In this document: positions 34,818-45,922 of the stretch, one piece after another
Layout of the letters: each line of letters starts with the position of its first letter
Numbering within the stretch: the first letter of the stretch is position 1
Notes under the pieces: model-generated
Told to the model about the DNA's origin: nothing
Database searches by the model: none
What the model saw: only the letters and a program-made list of their open reading frames with translations
Made by a program: the position numbers and the translations under genes
Source of the DNA: Flectonema sp. DT1601
Taxonomy: Eukaryota; Euglenozoa; Diplonemea; Diplonemida; Diplonemidae
DNA length: 64,000 bases
Assembly: GCA_964019425.1 (NCBI GenBank)
Contig: OZ025820.1
Location: 930,001-994,000, forward strand
Direction: 5' to 3'

Positions 34818-37800
34818 ATGGCGGGCAGGAGGAAGTCGTCGAATCTGCGTTTCGAAGACGACGCACAGCCAGTTGAGAAGAGAGTTTCAATTACTGAGAA
34901 AGATTCGAACGAACGCAAGGCGTCTATTCGCTTTGAAGATGAAGAGGGAGGAGGAGCAAGTGCTGGAAGGAAACAGTCGGCTATTCGATTCGCCTCAACC
35001 GCCTCATCAGAATCCGTTCAAAAAAGACCCTCCGCTACACGTTTTGTACTCGACCCGAGTGATGATCTAAACAAGTCAGTCTCATCAGTTACTTCAGAAG
35101 AACCTCGTCGGACATCAATTCGATTCGTAGATGACTCTGATCGTGACTGCTCTGCAACTCCTAGAAAGAGAGCATCTTTTGCTTCAGACAGCGCTGTTGA
35201 CTTAGACAACACAATAACTTCGCAAGTATCAGTTGACGGCCGTTCTTCAGTTCAATTCGACCTCCACCCCGAACTAAATTCTCGAATTGCCGCCACATTT
35301 CATTCCATCGATGCGAAATGTTCACAGGATGGTGAAGTCTCACGCGATGAGCTTCTACAGGTACTGAAGCAGGAACCGTTGGCCGCCAGAATTCTTTTTA
35401 AAGAACTCGATACTAATTCTGATGGCGGCATCTCACTAACAGAATGGCATGCGTGGTTTGATAAATTAACTCTGAAGGGTGGAAACGACGACGCAGAAGC
35501 TCGACTGGAGTGGATTGAGGATCGAATTGCATCCTGCGACACCATCTCCACACTGCAAGGTGAATCAATCTCTACGAGTCAACGAATTGAAATAATTAAG
35601 AAAGCTGATAACGCAATTAGAAAGAGAGCAGCTGCTGCCTTCGATCTGATTGACGAGAAATGTTCGAAAGACGGAGAAGTCTCACGAGATGAGCTTCTGA
35701 AGGTCCTCAAACAGGAGCGATTAGGAGCGAAGATCCTCTTCAGGGAATTAGATACCAATTCTGATGGAGGGATCTCACTAACGGAATGGCATGCGTGGTT
35801 TGATAAATTAGCTGTGAAGGGTGGAGTCGAAGAAGCTGAAACCCGTCTTGAGTGGATTGAGGATCGAATTAATACCTGCGACACTGTTGTAACTCCGACT
35901 CAGGAGTCCCTCGCTCCCGTACAGCGAATTAGAATTGATGAGGAAGCAGCTGAGAAATTAAGACATCGTGCTGCCACCGCCTTCGATCTGATTGACGAGA
36001 AATGTTCGAAAGACGGAGAAGTCTCACGAGATGAACTTCTGAAGGTCCTCAAACAAGAGCGATTAGGGGCGAAGATCCTCTTCAGGGAATTAGATACCAA
36101 TTCTGATGGAGGGATCTCACTAACGGAATGGCATGCGTGGTTTGATAAATTAGCTGTGAGAGGTGGCGTCGAAGAAGCTGAAACACGTCTTGAGTGGATT
36201 GAGGATCGGATTAATACCTGTTCACAAACTCCAACACCGCAGGATGAAAGCATCGATCCGAAGACTCGTATTGCCGTCGACAAGGAGGCGGCTGATACAT
36301 TGCGCAAAAGAGCAGCTGCTGCTTTCGATCTGATCGACGAAAAGTGTTCGAAAGACGGAGAAGTCTCACGAGATGAGCTTCTGAAGGTCCTCAAACAGGA
36401 GCGATTAGGAGCTAAGGTATTATTCAGAGAACTCGATACTAATTCTGATGGAGGGATCTCACTAACAGAATGGCATGCGTGGTTTGATAAATTAACTCTG
36501 AAGGGTGGTATTGAGGAAGCAGACACTCGACTGGAGTGGATTGAGGATCGAATTAATACTTGTGACACAACGGCAACTCCGACTGAAGAGTCTCTCGCAC
36601 CAGTCCAACGAATTAAAGTTGACAAGGAAGCAGTAGAGAAGTTAAAACAGCGCGCTACCAACGCTTTCGATCTGATCGACGAGAAATGTTCGAAAGACGG
36701 AGAAGTCTCACGAGATGAACTTCTGAAGGTCCTCAAACAGGAGCGATTGGGAGCTAAGGTATTATTCAGAGAACTCGATACCAATTCTGATGGCGGCATC
36801 TCACTAAAGGAATGGCATGCGTGGTTTGATAAATTAACTCTGAAGGGTGGTATTGAGGAAGCAGACACTCGACTGGAGTGGATTGAAGATCGCATCATAA
36901 CTTGTTCTGAGACTCTGACGCCACAGGATGATGTTCTTCCGTACTTCGATGTTGAAGCATCTGAGAGAATAAGAGAGAGAGCAAAAAAAGCCTTCGATCT
37001 GATTGATGAGAAATGTTCGAAAGACGGAGAAGTCTCACGAGATGAGCTTCTGAAGGTCCTCAAACAGGAGCGATTAGGAGCGAAGATCCTCTTCAGGGAA
37101 TTAGATACCAATTCTGATGGAGGGATCTCACTTGTTGAGTGGTACGCGTGGTTTCACAAATTAGTTGCGAAGGGAAATGTTGAAGAAGCTGAAACACGTC
37201 TTGAGTGGATTGAGGATCGAATTAGTACCTGCGACACCATCACCACTCCAACAGACGACTCTTTGACTCCAATACAGAGAATTCAAATCGACAAGATGGC
37301 TGAGCAGAAAATCCGACAGAGAGCGGCAGCTGCTTTCGATCTGATCGACGAGAAATGTTCGAAAGACGGAGAAGTCTCACGAGATGAGCTTCTGAAGGTC
37401 CTCAAACAAGAGCGATTAGGAGCTAAGGTATTATTCAGAGAACTCGATACTAATTCTGATGGCGGCATCTCACTAACAGAATGGCATGCGTGGTTTGATA
37501 AATTAACTCTGAAGGGTGGTATTGAGGAAGCAGACACTCGACTGGAGTGGATTGAGGATCGAATTAATACCTGTTCACAAACTCCAACACCGCAGGATGA
37601 AAGCATCGATCCGAAGACTCGTATTGCCGTCGACAAGGAGGCGGCTGATACGTTGCGCAAAAGAGCAGCTGCTGCTTTCGATCTGATCGACGAAAAGTGT
37701 TCGAAAGACGGAGAAGTCTCACGAGATGAGCTTCTGAAGGTCCTCAAACAAGAGCGATTAGGAGCTAAGGTATTATTCAGAGAACTCGATACTAATTCTG

Positions 37801-40189
37801 ATGGCGGCATCTCACTAACAGAATGGCATGCGTGGTTTGATAAATTAACTCTGAAGGGTGGTATTGAGGAAGCAGACACTCGACTGGAGTGGATTGAGGA
37901 TCGAATTAATACTTGTGACACAACAGCAACACCACAGGATGAAAGTATCGATCCTTTTCAAAAGATTGACGGATATCAGAAAGCCGCTGATGAGGTAACG
38001 AAAAGAGCTACCATAGCGTTTGAACAGATCGATGAGAAATGTTCGAAAGACGGAGAAGTCTCACGGGATGAGCTTCTGAAGGTCCTCAAACAGGAGCGAT
38101 TAGGGGCGAAGATCCTCTTCAGGGAATTAGATACCAATTCTGATGGAGGGATCTCACTAACGGAATGGCATGCGTGGTTTGATAAATTAATTTCAAGAGG
38201 GCAAATCGAAGAGGCCGGAACACGTCTTGAGTGGATTGAGGATCGAATTAATACCTGCGACACTGTTGTAACACCAACTGAGGAGTCTCTCGCTCCGAGT
38301 CAACGAATTTCAATCGACCGAATCGCAACGGAGAAACTGAAAGCAAGAGCGGCCGCTGCTTTCGATCTGATCGACGAGAAATGTTCGAAAGACGGAGAAG
38401 TCTCACGAGATGAGCTTCTGAAGGTCCTCAAACAGGAGCGATTAGGAGCTAAGGTATTATTCAGAGAACTCGATACCAATTCTGATGGCGGCATCTCACT
38501 AAAGGAATGGCATGCGTGGTTTGATAAATTAACTCTGAAGGGTGGTATTGAGGAAGCAGACACTCGACTGGAGTGGATTGAGGATCGAATTAATACCTGC
38601 GATGATGTTACGACACCAGTTGAGGAATCCATGGAACCTTCAAAGAGAATTGTTGTTGACAAGAAGGCAACTGAGCTTATTATAAAAAGAGCAACTGCTG
38701 CCTTTGTTTTCATAGACAGTAAGTGTTCGCAAGACGGCGAAGTTTCAAGAAACGAGTTGCTTTCTGTACTCAAACAAGAGCGACTAGGAGCTAAGGTATT
38801 ATTCAGAGAACTGGATACCAATTCTGATGGCGGGATCTCACTAACAGAATGGCATGCGTGGTTTGATAAATTAACTCTGAAGGGTGGTATTGAGGAAGCA
38901 GACACTCGACTGGAGTGGATTGAGGATAAGATAATTGAGTGCAGAACATTATCGACAGTCACAACACCAACAAGGAGAGTTGATGTTCATCAAAATGTGT
39001 GTTTTTATTTAATTATTACTTCCTTCAGTTAGTATCTGTGTGGGTAGTTTAATACACCAAAACAAACAGATATCACCAACTCCGGATGTGTTCAGCAACG
39101 TTTCTATTTTAGCAACAAACACTTCTTCACCAGGTCGAGTCACGTGGCTTCAGCGTCTCCTCGAAGAAGGTCCGAAGGGACAGGAAGAGACCGATGAAAC
39201 GCCAACCATGTCAGTAGCATTGCTGTATGTTAGTTTGATAGTAAATAATATTTTATTTTTGAGTCATTTCAAAAATCAAAACAAACAGGGCGGCGATTGT
39301 TTCGGATGCGGAGCAAAAGTTATCTCGAGAAGGACTCGAAGAAATGATGTCGAAATGTACTTCAGATCAAATAACAGAATGTGACGTCTACAAAACATCT
39401 GAAGAATTAAGTCGTCAACTCAACTACTGGAATGGAGTTGCTGGGACATCACTCGGTATGATGAGTGACGAGAATGAATTTAAAACATCGAAAGACGTTC
39501 TCCTCAGACCTACTGTGTCCCTGAGTGATATTAGTATCTTCCTTGGATGTGATTTCACTGACAAGATGGAATGCAGAACTGGAATGAGAGATCCAACGAC
39601 TGGAGAAGTTATTACAACTCTGTTAGGAACTTCTTTCATTGGACTAAAGATACCAAAGTTATCAATCTCTATTCAATTCCACAGCAATGGATACTTCTGT
39701 GGTTGGCATCCTGCGTCTTCAGAAGAATTCAACAACACAACTGTGAAGGAAATACCTGACGTAGAAAGATGTTTAGAACTCTGTACAGCAGGAAGTATTA
39801 TTTTAAATACTGTTTCGGGTGCAGGGCTTCACAAGTACAACTCTGACGGTGTTGGTCTAATTCAAATGGCGATATTTGGACACTGCTACAGCTTCCCTTT
39901 TATTGGGACAGGTATTGATAGAGCTGAAATAATGTCTGCCTGCATGAGACTTGCTGCTGCCGCTGCCTGTCAGCCGATGGGAAGTAAATTGGCTGACGGG
40001 ATACGTTCGCTATCTGCAGCAGTCAGGCTTCTCCCTGCTGATGTTCAAATCCAACCAGTTGCGATACCTGATGCGACTTCCAGAGCTCTTTATTGTATGC
40101 CAAGTGATGAAATATCTTATTCTGCACCTACTTGTCGTAAGCAACTTCAAGCGGCTTCACTTTATTGGACAAACATCCTCAGTATGTAG
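34818..40189 (+). CDS. Multi-EF-hand repeat protein (eleven paired EF-hand units), 1744 residues
   Basis: Exons 34818-38996, 39070-39224 and 39289-40189 join in phase. Residues 1-150 are Ser/Arg-rich with several R-x-S...RF motifs. Then come eleven units of about 109-114 residues (about residues 155-1385). Each has a non-canonical first loop (IDEKCSKDGEVSRDEL, with the loop lengthened) and a canonical EF-hand loop LDTNSDGGISLTEW with D, N, D, G, I, E in the ligand positions, then a helical EWHAWFDKL and a RLEWIEDRI helix. Linkers between units vary. The C-terminal 300 residues (exons 2-3) are globular and mostly polar, with a hydrophobic core around FLGCDFTDK; I do not recognise that domain. 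Eleven intact calcium sites suggest a large calcium-binding scaffold. The start follows a T-rich AG at 34796. Confidence 0.88.
35285..38930 (+). repeat. Coding tandem repeat, eleven units of about 327-342 bp
   Basis: The shared marker TGTTCGAAAGACGGAGAAG occurs at about 35661, 36003, 36345, 36687 and 37014 and onward, giving mostly 342-bp steps. Over the EF-hand part the DNA is almost identical between units, including synonymous sites. The linker parts differ, and two linkers (SQTPTPQDESIDPKTRIAVD) recur unchanged in units 3 and 7. Confidence 0.93.
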
Positions 40190-41127
40190 AAGTTGTTTTG
40201 ATTAGTACCATCACGCGTCTTTAATTATTTATGTTTTTTAGTAGCTTTCTTCCTCTTGATATGTTTTGTTATTATTATCCTGAAATACCATCATCCACAC
40301 TGCGTCTTAACAAGTGATCTGATTGAGATTATGCAAATAGACACGTCAATTCATTTATGTTATTGAGTGCATTCTGTCACACAGTTTTATTTTGTTTTTT
40401 GTTTTTGGAGAAAAACAACTTCTTCAGTTAGGTTACGATGTTCTCCCTCCTTTACCTTTCCAAGGGTGTTACAATGCTGCCATTTAATTGGTGTTTGTGA
40501 ATCATACGGCACTCAATACGTCACTCTTGAGTCCAATGCTGTAAACGTGAACTGCAGTTACTCCTTTGTGAGTAACCAAAACTATTCTGACTGACTGCTT
40601 TACTACCTCATTTAGGAATTGTCTCAATGCTGTTAGGCTTCCTGTTTGTTTCCAATTTGTTAAGAAAAGAAAATCCTCACCAAGAGTCATTAATTTGATA
40701 AATGTTCACATCGGAGTGTGAAACAACGAAATTCTTTACGAGATGTTAAAGTTGTTGTCAGGAGTATTCTACTACTTGGTACACATCATCATAATAATCT
40801 GTTTCCTTTCCTGCTCGTGTGTACAAATAATTTATATCCGCTTCAAATATCAAAAGAAAAATGAATTGAATTAAAAAAAAAAAAAAAAGTAACCTTACGG
40901 GAATGTGTTCCTGCTGAGCCAAGGTGTTCTGCTGTTGTGGAAATTACGAATATATAAATTTACATTTCTGTGGGAAAGAAAAAAAAAAAAAAAAAAAAAA
41001 ACGAATATTTAAAAAAAAACAACAAATTGTACTGTTTCGTCGTTTTGAATGGTCGACGCCCAGTAATCGAATGAAGTGATGAGGCTGCCTATTTAATAAT
41101 TCAAACAGCCCCCTCTGGGCACACAAT
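40190..41127. other. Intergenic, no gene seen
   Basis: Spacer of 938 bases with A-runs at about 40872-40886 and 40979-41000. AATAATTCAAACAG ends at 41108, 19 bases before the next ATG, and is A/C-rich like internal intron ends here. Confidence 0.6.
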
Positions 41128-42678
41128 ATGACATCGATATCAATGAATACCATCTGTGGTAGTAGTAGTTTTAGTAGTAATCATACAAAGGATTACTTTA
41201 TTAGAGATGCAGTCGAAGAAAGACAATCTCCGAAGAGCCAGTTGGGAGTCAGACAACTGTTGGGAGTTTTGTTCGTTGGAACTGTCGGAGGAGCCTACGG
41301 GATGGAAGGATGTTTGAGAGCTGCCGGACCTTTAGGAACACTCGCATCTATATCAATACTGCCGTGGTTGTGGGGATTTCCTGCTGCTTTAGCTGTTGCT
41401 GAACTCGCAACAGCAGTCCCCAGTAACGCTGGTCCAATCATGTGGATCAACGTCGCTCTTCCTCGTTGGATGACAATGTTATCCGTGCAATGGACAGTCC
41501 TTCTTGACGTAATTGATAATTCTCTTTACCCAAATCTCTTTGTTGAATACCTCGGTAGAGTCACAAACATTGACCCCGCCTCACAAGTCCTTTTGCAACT
41601 CATTCTAATTGGTGGTGCTGCAGTGCTCAATGTTCTCGGATTGGAACACGTCAGCAACAGTAACAATCTTTTAATGTTTATTACGTTGCTTCCATTTCTC
41701 CTCCTCTTCCTCTGTGAGATTCCTCATCTCGATGGAAAGCATTGGATGGATACACCGCCGACATTTGACTGGAGAACATTTCTCCCTCTCATATCGTGGA
41801 ATTTCAGCGGTTTTGAGAATGCTGGTCATGTCGTAGAGGAAGTAGCAGTTCCTGGTAAGACACTCGTGAGGTCACTCATACTGTTATTGTTATTATCACA
41901 AGCTGTTTATATATTACCAGTACTTGCAGGTATGATTATATGAAGCTTTTTACTTGTTATTATAAATTACCTTTCTTACATAAACAACACAACAGGTGTA
42001 TCAGCATCAGCCAGCATCGGTGAAAACTACTCTGACTGGAAAGAAGGATATTGGGTAACTGTTGCCAACATGGTCGGAGGGAAATTTTTAGAAACTTTGA
42101 TGGTTTTTGGAGGAGCTGTTTCAGCAATCGGTTTCGCAGTTTGTGCTCTTTGCACTACCAGTAGAGCACTTCAAGGAATGTGCACTCTGGGATGCTTCCC
42201 ACAGAAATTTAATAAAGTCTTTGGGAAAATAGATACAGAACACGGAACTCCTGCTAATGCGATAATCCTTAATGGATTTATTACTTTTCTTCTCTCAGTG
42301 ACTATGGACTTTAGTACATTAGTTACAATCGAACAAGTGCTATACGCACTAAGGTTAATTATGGTTCTCAGCTGCCTTCTTGTTTTACGTATTCGGCATC
42401 CTTCTCTTGAACGACCCTATCAAATACCTGGTGGAATATCTGCTATTGTGGTGCTCATCATTCCACCGACACTTTGGGGAATTCTTTTAATCTGCGGGTC
42501 TGTCACATCACATAATGCAACAAATATCCTTTTGGTTATCGCACTCTCGGTAATCACTTCTATTGCTACTACGAGAAATGTTACTTTTGACGGCCGCATT
42601 ACTTCCCTCACTACTGCGGAAGTAAGGAGGAGGAAAGTTGCTGAAGGGCTAGCCAGAAACTCTCCGAATATTGTTTGA
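41128..42678 (+). CDS. APC-superfamily amino acid/polyamine transporter
   Basis: Exons 41128-41929 and 41996-42678 (494 residues). About twelve hydrophobic helices follow a polar N-terminal tail of roughly 45 residues. The first helix region GGAYGMEGCLRAAGPLGTL, then ELATAVPSNAGPIMW and SGFENAGHVVEEVAVPGKT, match the PUT/LAT-like group of the amino acid-polyamine-organocation superfamily known from plants and trypanosomatids. It therefore probably imports polyamines or amino acids at the plasma membrane; substrate is inferred only. The 66-nt intron splits a Gly codon in the loop after the sixth helix and ends in AACACAACAG. Confidence 0.88.
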
Positions 42679-43082
42679 TAATGAAATATTAGATTTGACT
42701 ACAATCAAATTGTATTCACTTCACCAGAATAAAGCCATGCTCCGAAAACGCGCCACAAGTGCGTACAATAAACTCCGAGAACTTAACCTGTACTGTTTTC
42801 TAACTTCCTTAGAAGTGAAGGGTTTTGACGCCCTCACTCACCTGTTAGAAGGTTTTAATTCTGTTTTAGTCAGTTGATGACTAAGTCGTTGACTTAGGAA
42901 GTAACTTAATTCATTGAATCCTTTCTCAAGGACTCAGTACGGTATTGAAATAAAGATATTATTATGGGGAAATATTTTTCATTTTGCAGCACCACTACTC
43001 AATGTTGTGCAGGTGAAGGTTGCTTAGTTAGAAGTGTTCTCTTAGGATCACATAAATATTATTCTTACAGAAGAACAATTAA
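42679..43082. other. Intergenic, no firm gene
   Basis: 3' flank of the transporter. A 46-codon open frame from 42737 (MLRKRATSAYNKLRELNLYC) is possible but unsupported. TAAATATTATTCTTACAG ends at 43070. Confidence 0.45.
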
Positions 43083-43256
43083 ATGGTAGGAACCGTCCAG
43101 AAGGTTGTAGCAGGAGGGCAGGCTCCTTCACAATTCATACAACAACAGCAACAGCAACTCAGTCCCCCACCACCATCAGTTGGATCTCAGGCGTCATCGC
43201 AACCTCAGACAGGACCGAATGGTAAGAAAAAAGAATGGTTCTTACTACAACTTTGA
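43083..43256 (+). CDS. Possible small Gln/Pro/Ser-rich protein (57 codons) or first exon
   Basis: An ATG 12 bases after a T-rich acceptor-like site (TTATTCTTACAG, ending at 43070) opens a frame starting MVGTVQKVVAGGQAPSQF, with a Q6 tract, PPPPS and then SQASSQPQTGPNGKKK, and a stop at 43254-43256. The composition is protein-like and GC-richer than its surroundings. A GTAAGA donor-like site at 43221 could end an exon here, but the nearest acceptors downstream bring an early stop. Could be a short protein, an upstream ORF, or the first exon of something I could not follow. Confidence 0.35.
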   Translation: MVGTVQKVVAGGQAPSQFIQQQQQQLSPPPPSVGSQASSQPQTGPNGKKKEWFLLQL

Positions 43257-43747
43257 GTACGTGTTGAAGACAGTCGCAGCAGTTTATTAGCTGAGTGACG
43301 GACAGTGACGCGGAGGGTAGTTGTTGTCAATAATTTCAGATTGATACTCCGTTGGGACCTCCAACGTTAGTGGACTGACCGGCAGGCGTTGAATTTTACA
43401 CAAACCTGATAATGTTCAGAACCTGATATTCTTTACACTAATATCGAATGGTTGACATTATCGTTTTGTATTCCTTCCGTCGGCAGGTATTACAAATCGG
43501 GGAATATTTTATTTATTATAAAAAAAAATAAAAACGATAATCTTCATAAGTTACAAATAATGGAAATACTACTCGTCGTCGAGGTACGAACACTTTTTAA
43601 ATATCAGTCAGTTGTAGTGATTACTAATTACATTATTTCACTAAAGTCTAACCATCAGATATAAATTGATGTCGGTGTTATTATTATTTGAATTCTATTA
43701 ATTTGTGAAATATTTTACTTTTCAATCAGACTACTTTTTATATCAAA
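43257..43747. other. Intergenic, no gene seen
   Basis: Spacer of 491 bases, AT-rich in its second half. ATTTTACTTTTCAATCAG ends at 43729, 18 bases before the next ATG. Confidence 0.55.
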
Positions 43748-45922
43748 ATGTCGACTCCTCAACACAGAGAAGCGAGCTGGAGAGAAGTTGTGAAAAGGGC
43801 GAAGAGCGAAGTTTGTGATGTCGAACCACTTCGGGAGCACGTGACTGCCAGATCATCAATTCTGACCTCTCGTAAGTCCGCCGTGGCAAAGACACCGCGT
43901 TCGATGAAAGAGACGTTCGAGACTGCGAGGAGTGAGCGAATTGTTGTCACCCCTCTTCACGAGAACGGAGTTGCAAATGGACGCAGCAGTGTCCTCACCA
44001 GCAAGAAACTGTTCCCCGAAAGCATTCGTAGAAAGAGAACTCTTTCTGCATCAACACCGGCATCGCAATTGAAGAGAAGTTCATTCAGAAGCGGAGTATC
44101 AAAAACAAAACTATTTCACGGTATTTACAGCGCTGCTGTCACTCCATTAGATGGAGATGGAAATGTCAACGGGGACGTCATCGATGTTTATGCTGAACAT
44201 TTATCAAATGACGGAGTTAATGGAGTCTTTGTTGGAGGTACTTCTGGAATGTCGATGTCGCTTTCTGTTCCGGAGAGAAAGCACATTCTTGAAGCCTGGA
44301 TTCGTGCAGGAAAGCGTCACAATATCGAAGTTCTTGCTCACATTGGTGCACAATCGCTGGCAGATTCGAAGGAATTAGCTGCACACGCTGAGTCTGTTGG
44401 AGCTGCTGCGGTCTCTGCAATGGCCCCTTGCTTCTTCAAACCTTCAGCAGTTTCTCTCCTAACAGATTACCTCACTGAGGTAGCTGCTGAAGCCCCAAAC
44501 ACGCCGTTCCTTTACTACCACTTTCCTGAAATAACGGGAGTAAACTTTCCTTTCGCAGCAATCATGAAGGATCTCTACAAGAGATGTCCAACTCTCAGAG
44601 GTGCGAAATTCACATCAACGAACATGTGGGATCTCGGTGACTGTATGGACTTTGGAAAGTCAGTTGGAATTGAATTCGATTTATTAATGGGTTATGAAGG
44701 TCAGACTATTAGTTGTCTTCCTTTAGGTGTGACTGCTCATATTGGAATTGGGTTTTCAGTACTTGGATCAACTTGGAATCGTATGATTACTGCTTACGAG
44801 GCGGGTAATCAAAAAGCTGTTGCGGAAGAACAGGCAACAGGTAGAGCATGGTTTCAGATGTTTTCTGACATCTCTGGTCTCTGGAGCATGACCGCCGTCA
44901 CAAAGTTAATTCTTCAGGAGAGAACTGGAGTCTCCTTCGGCGGAATGAGATCGCCACAAAAAGACTTAACTGCTGAAGAGACAAGGTTATTACACGCGGC
45001 TTGGGCAAACTTTCAACTTACTCACAAGGGATTGTTTGAGCACAAGGGAAGGATCACAAAGAAGTCACCAACCGCCGCAGTTCCAAGCTTTAAGAACCTA
45101 CCTGGGGCGCTGGGTAAGCTTGACGAGAAGATTTCGTCTCGCGCTGTTGCACTCGGCAAGAGGTTTGGAGTGGACTCGTCAGATGTCCAAAAGTTATTTC
45201 CGCACTTGTTTGGGCGCAAGAAGGGAGGCAGACAAAACCAAACATTCAAGTTAGGGCAGTACATTGACCACACGCTGTTGAAAGCAACCGCTACAAACGC
45301 TGAGGTTGTAAAGCTATGCAAGGAGGCAGAAAAGAACAATTTCTACGCTGTCTGTGTTAACAGCAGTCGTGTTGAAGACTGCAAGGCGGCATTAGCGAAG
45401 GGATCTGATGTCAAGATTGCCGCCGTGTGTGGATTCCCGTTGGGTGCGATGGACACGGATTCGAAGGCAAACGAAGCAGCCACCGCTGTTCGATTAGGTG
45501 CCAATGAAGTCGACATGGTGATCAACGTTGGTAAACTTTTAGAGGGAGATTACTTGTACGTCTTACAAGATATTGAGGATGTTGTCATTCGCTCTAGAGA
45601 AGTAAACCCAGCTGCAGTGATTAAGGTTATTTTTGAAACTTGTCTTTTAACTGAAGACCAAATCATTGATTGCTCGATAATGTCTGTGATGGCAGGGGCA
45701 GACTTTGTAAAGACCAGCACTGGATTCAGTACGGGTGGTGCGACACCAAAGGCTGTCGATCTGATGGTCACAACAGTCGGTAATGTTGCGGAAGTAAAAG
45801 CATCTGGTGGTGTGAGAGATGGACCAGCGGCTACTGAGTACGTCAAGGCGGGTGTTACTCGTATTGGTACCAGCAGTGGTGTCGCAATCGTATCAGGTTC
45901 AAGTGGTTCTTCTGGATACTAA
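43748..45922 (+). CDS. N-acetylneuraminate lyase-like/deoxyribose-phosphate aldolase (DeoC) fusion
   Basis: A 724-residue single-exon protein. Residues 1-120 are a basic, Ser-rich extension with a repeated SSILTSRK/SSVLTSKK motif. Residues about 122-420 are a DapA/NAL-superfamily aldolase closest in pattern to N-acetylneuraminate lyase: GGTSGMS, the catalytic Tyr in YYHFPEITGV (about 257) and the Schiff-base Lys in GAKFTST (about 286). A linker of about 75 residues leads to DeoC (about 495-715): IDHTLLKAT, VDMVINVG (Asp about 588), IKVIFETCLL (Schiff-base Lys about 625) and VKASGGVRD (Lys about 683). Both class I aldolase sites look complete. The first cleaves sialic acid to pyruvate and ManNAc; the second cleaves deoxyribose-5-phosphate to acetaldehyde and glyceraldehyde-3-phosphate. 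The fusion is unusual. Confidence 0.92.
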   Translation: MSTPQHREASWREVVKRAKSEVCDVEPLREHVTARSSILTSRKSAVAKTPRSMKETFETARSERIVVTPLHENGVANGRSSVLTSKKLFPESIRRKRTLSASTPASQLKRSSFRSGVSKTKLFHGIYSAAVTPLDGDGNVNGDVIDVYAEHLSNDGVNGVFVGGTSGMSMSLSVPERKHILEAWIRAGKRHNIEVLAHIGAQSLADSKELAAHAESVGAAAVSAMAPCFFKPSAVSLLTDYLTEVAAEAPNTPFLYYHFPEITGVNFPFAAIMKDLYKRCPTLRGAKFTSTNMWDLGDCMDFGKSVGIEFDLLMGYEGQTISCLPLGVTAHIGIGFSVLGSTWNRMITAYEAGNQKAVAEEQATGRAWFQMFSDISGLWSMTAVTKLILQERTGVSFGGMRSPQKDLTAEETRLLHAAWANFQLTHKGLFEHKGRITKKSPTAAVPSFKNLPGALGKLDEKISSRAVALGKRFGVDSSDVQKLFPHLFGRKKGGRQNQTFKLGQYIDHTLLKATATNAEVVKLCKEAEKNNFYAVCVNSSRVEDCKAALAKGSDVKIAAVCGFPLGAMDTDSKANEAATAVRLGANEVDMVINVGKLLEGDYLYVLQDIEDVVIRSREVNPAAVIKVIFETCLLTEDQIIDCSIMSVMAGADFVKTSTGFSTGGATPKAVDLMVTTVGNVAEVKASGGVRDGPAATEYVKAGVTRIGTSSGVAIVSGSSGSSGY

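Noticed and set aside
35018-38962. Long minus-strand frames across the EF-hand repeat region (up to 403 codons)
   Set aside because: They mirror the repeated plus-strand gene; the Ser-rich translation (HSSRVSASSIPPF and similar) is a codon shadow without domain features.
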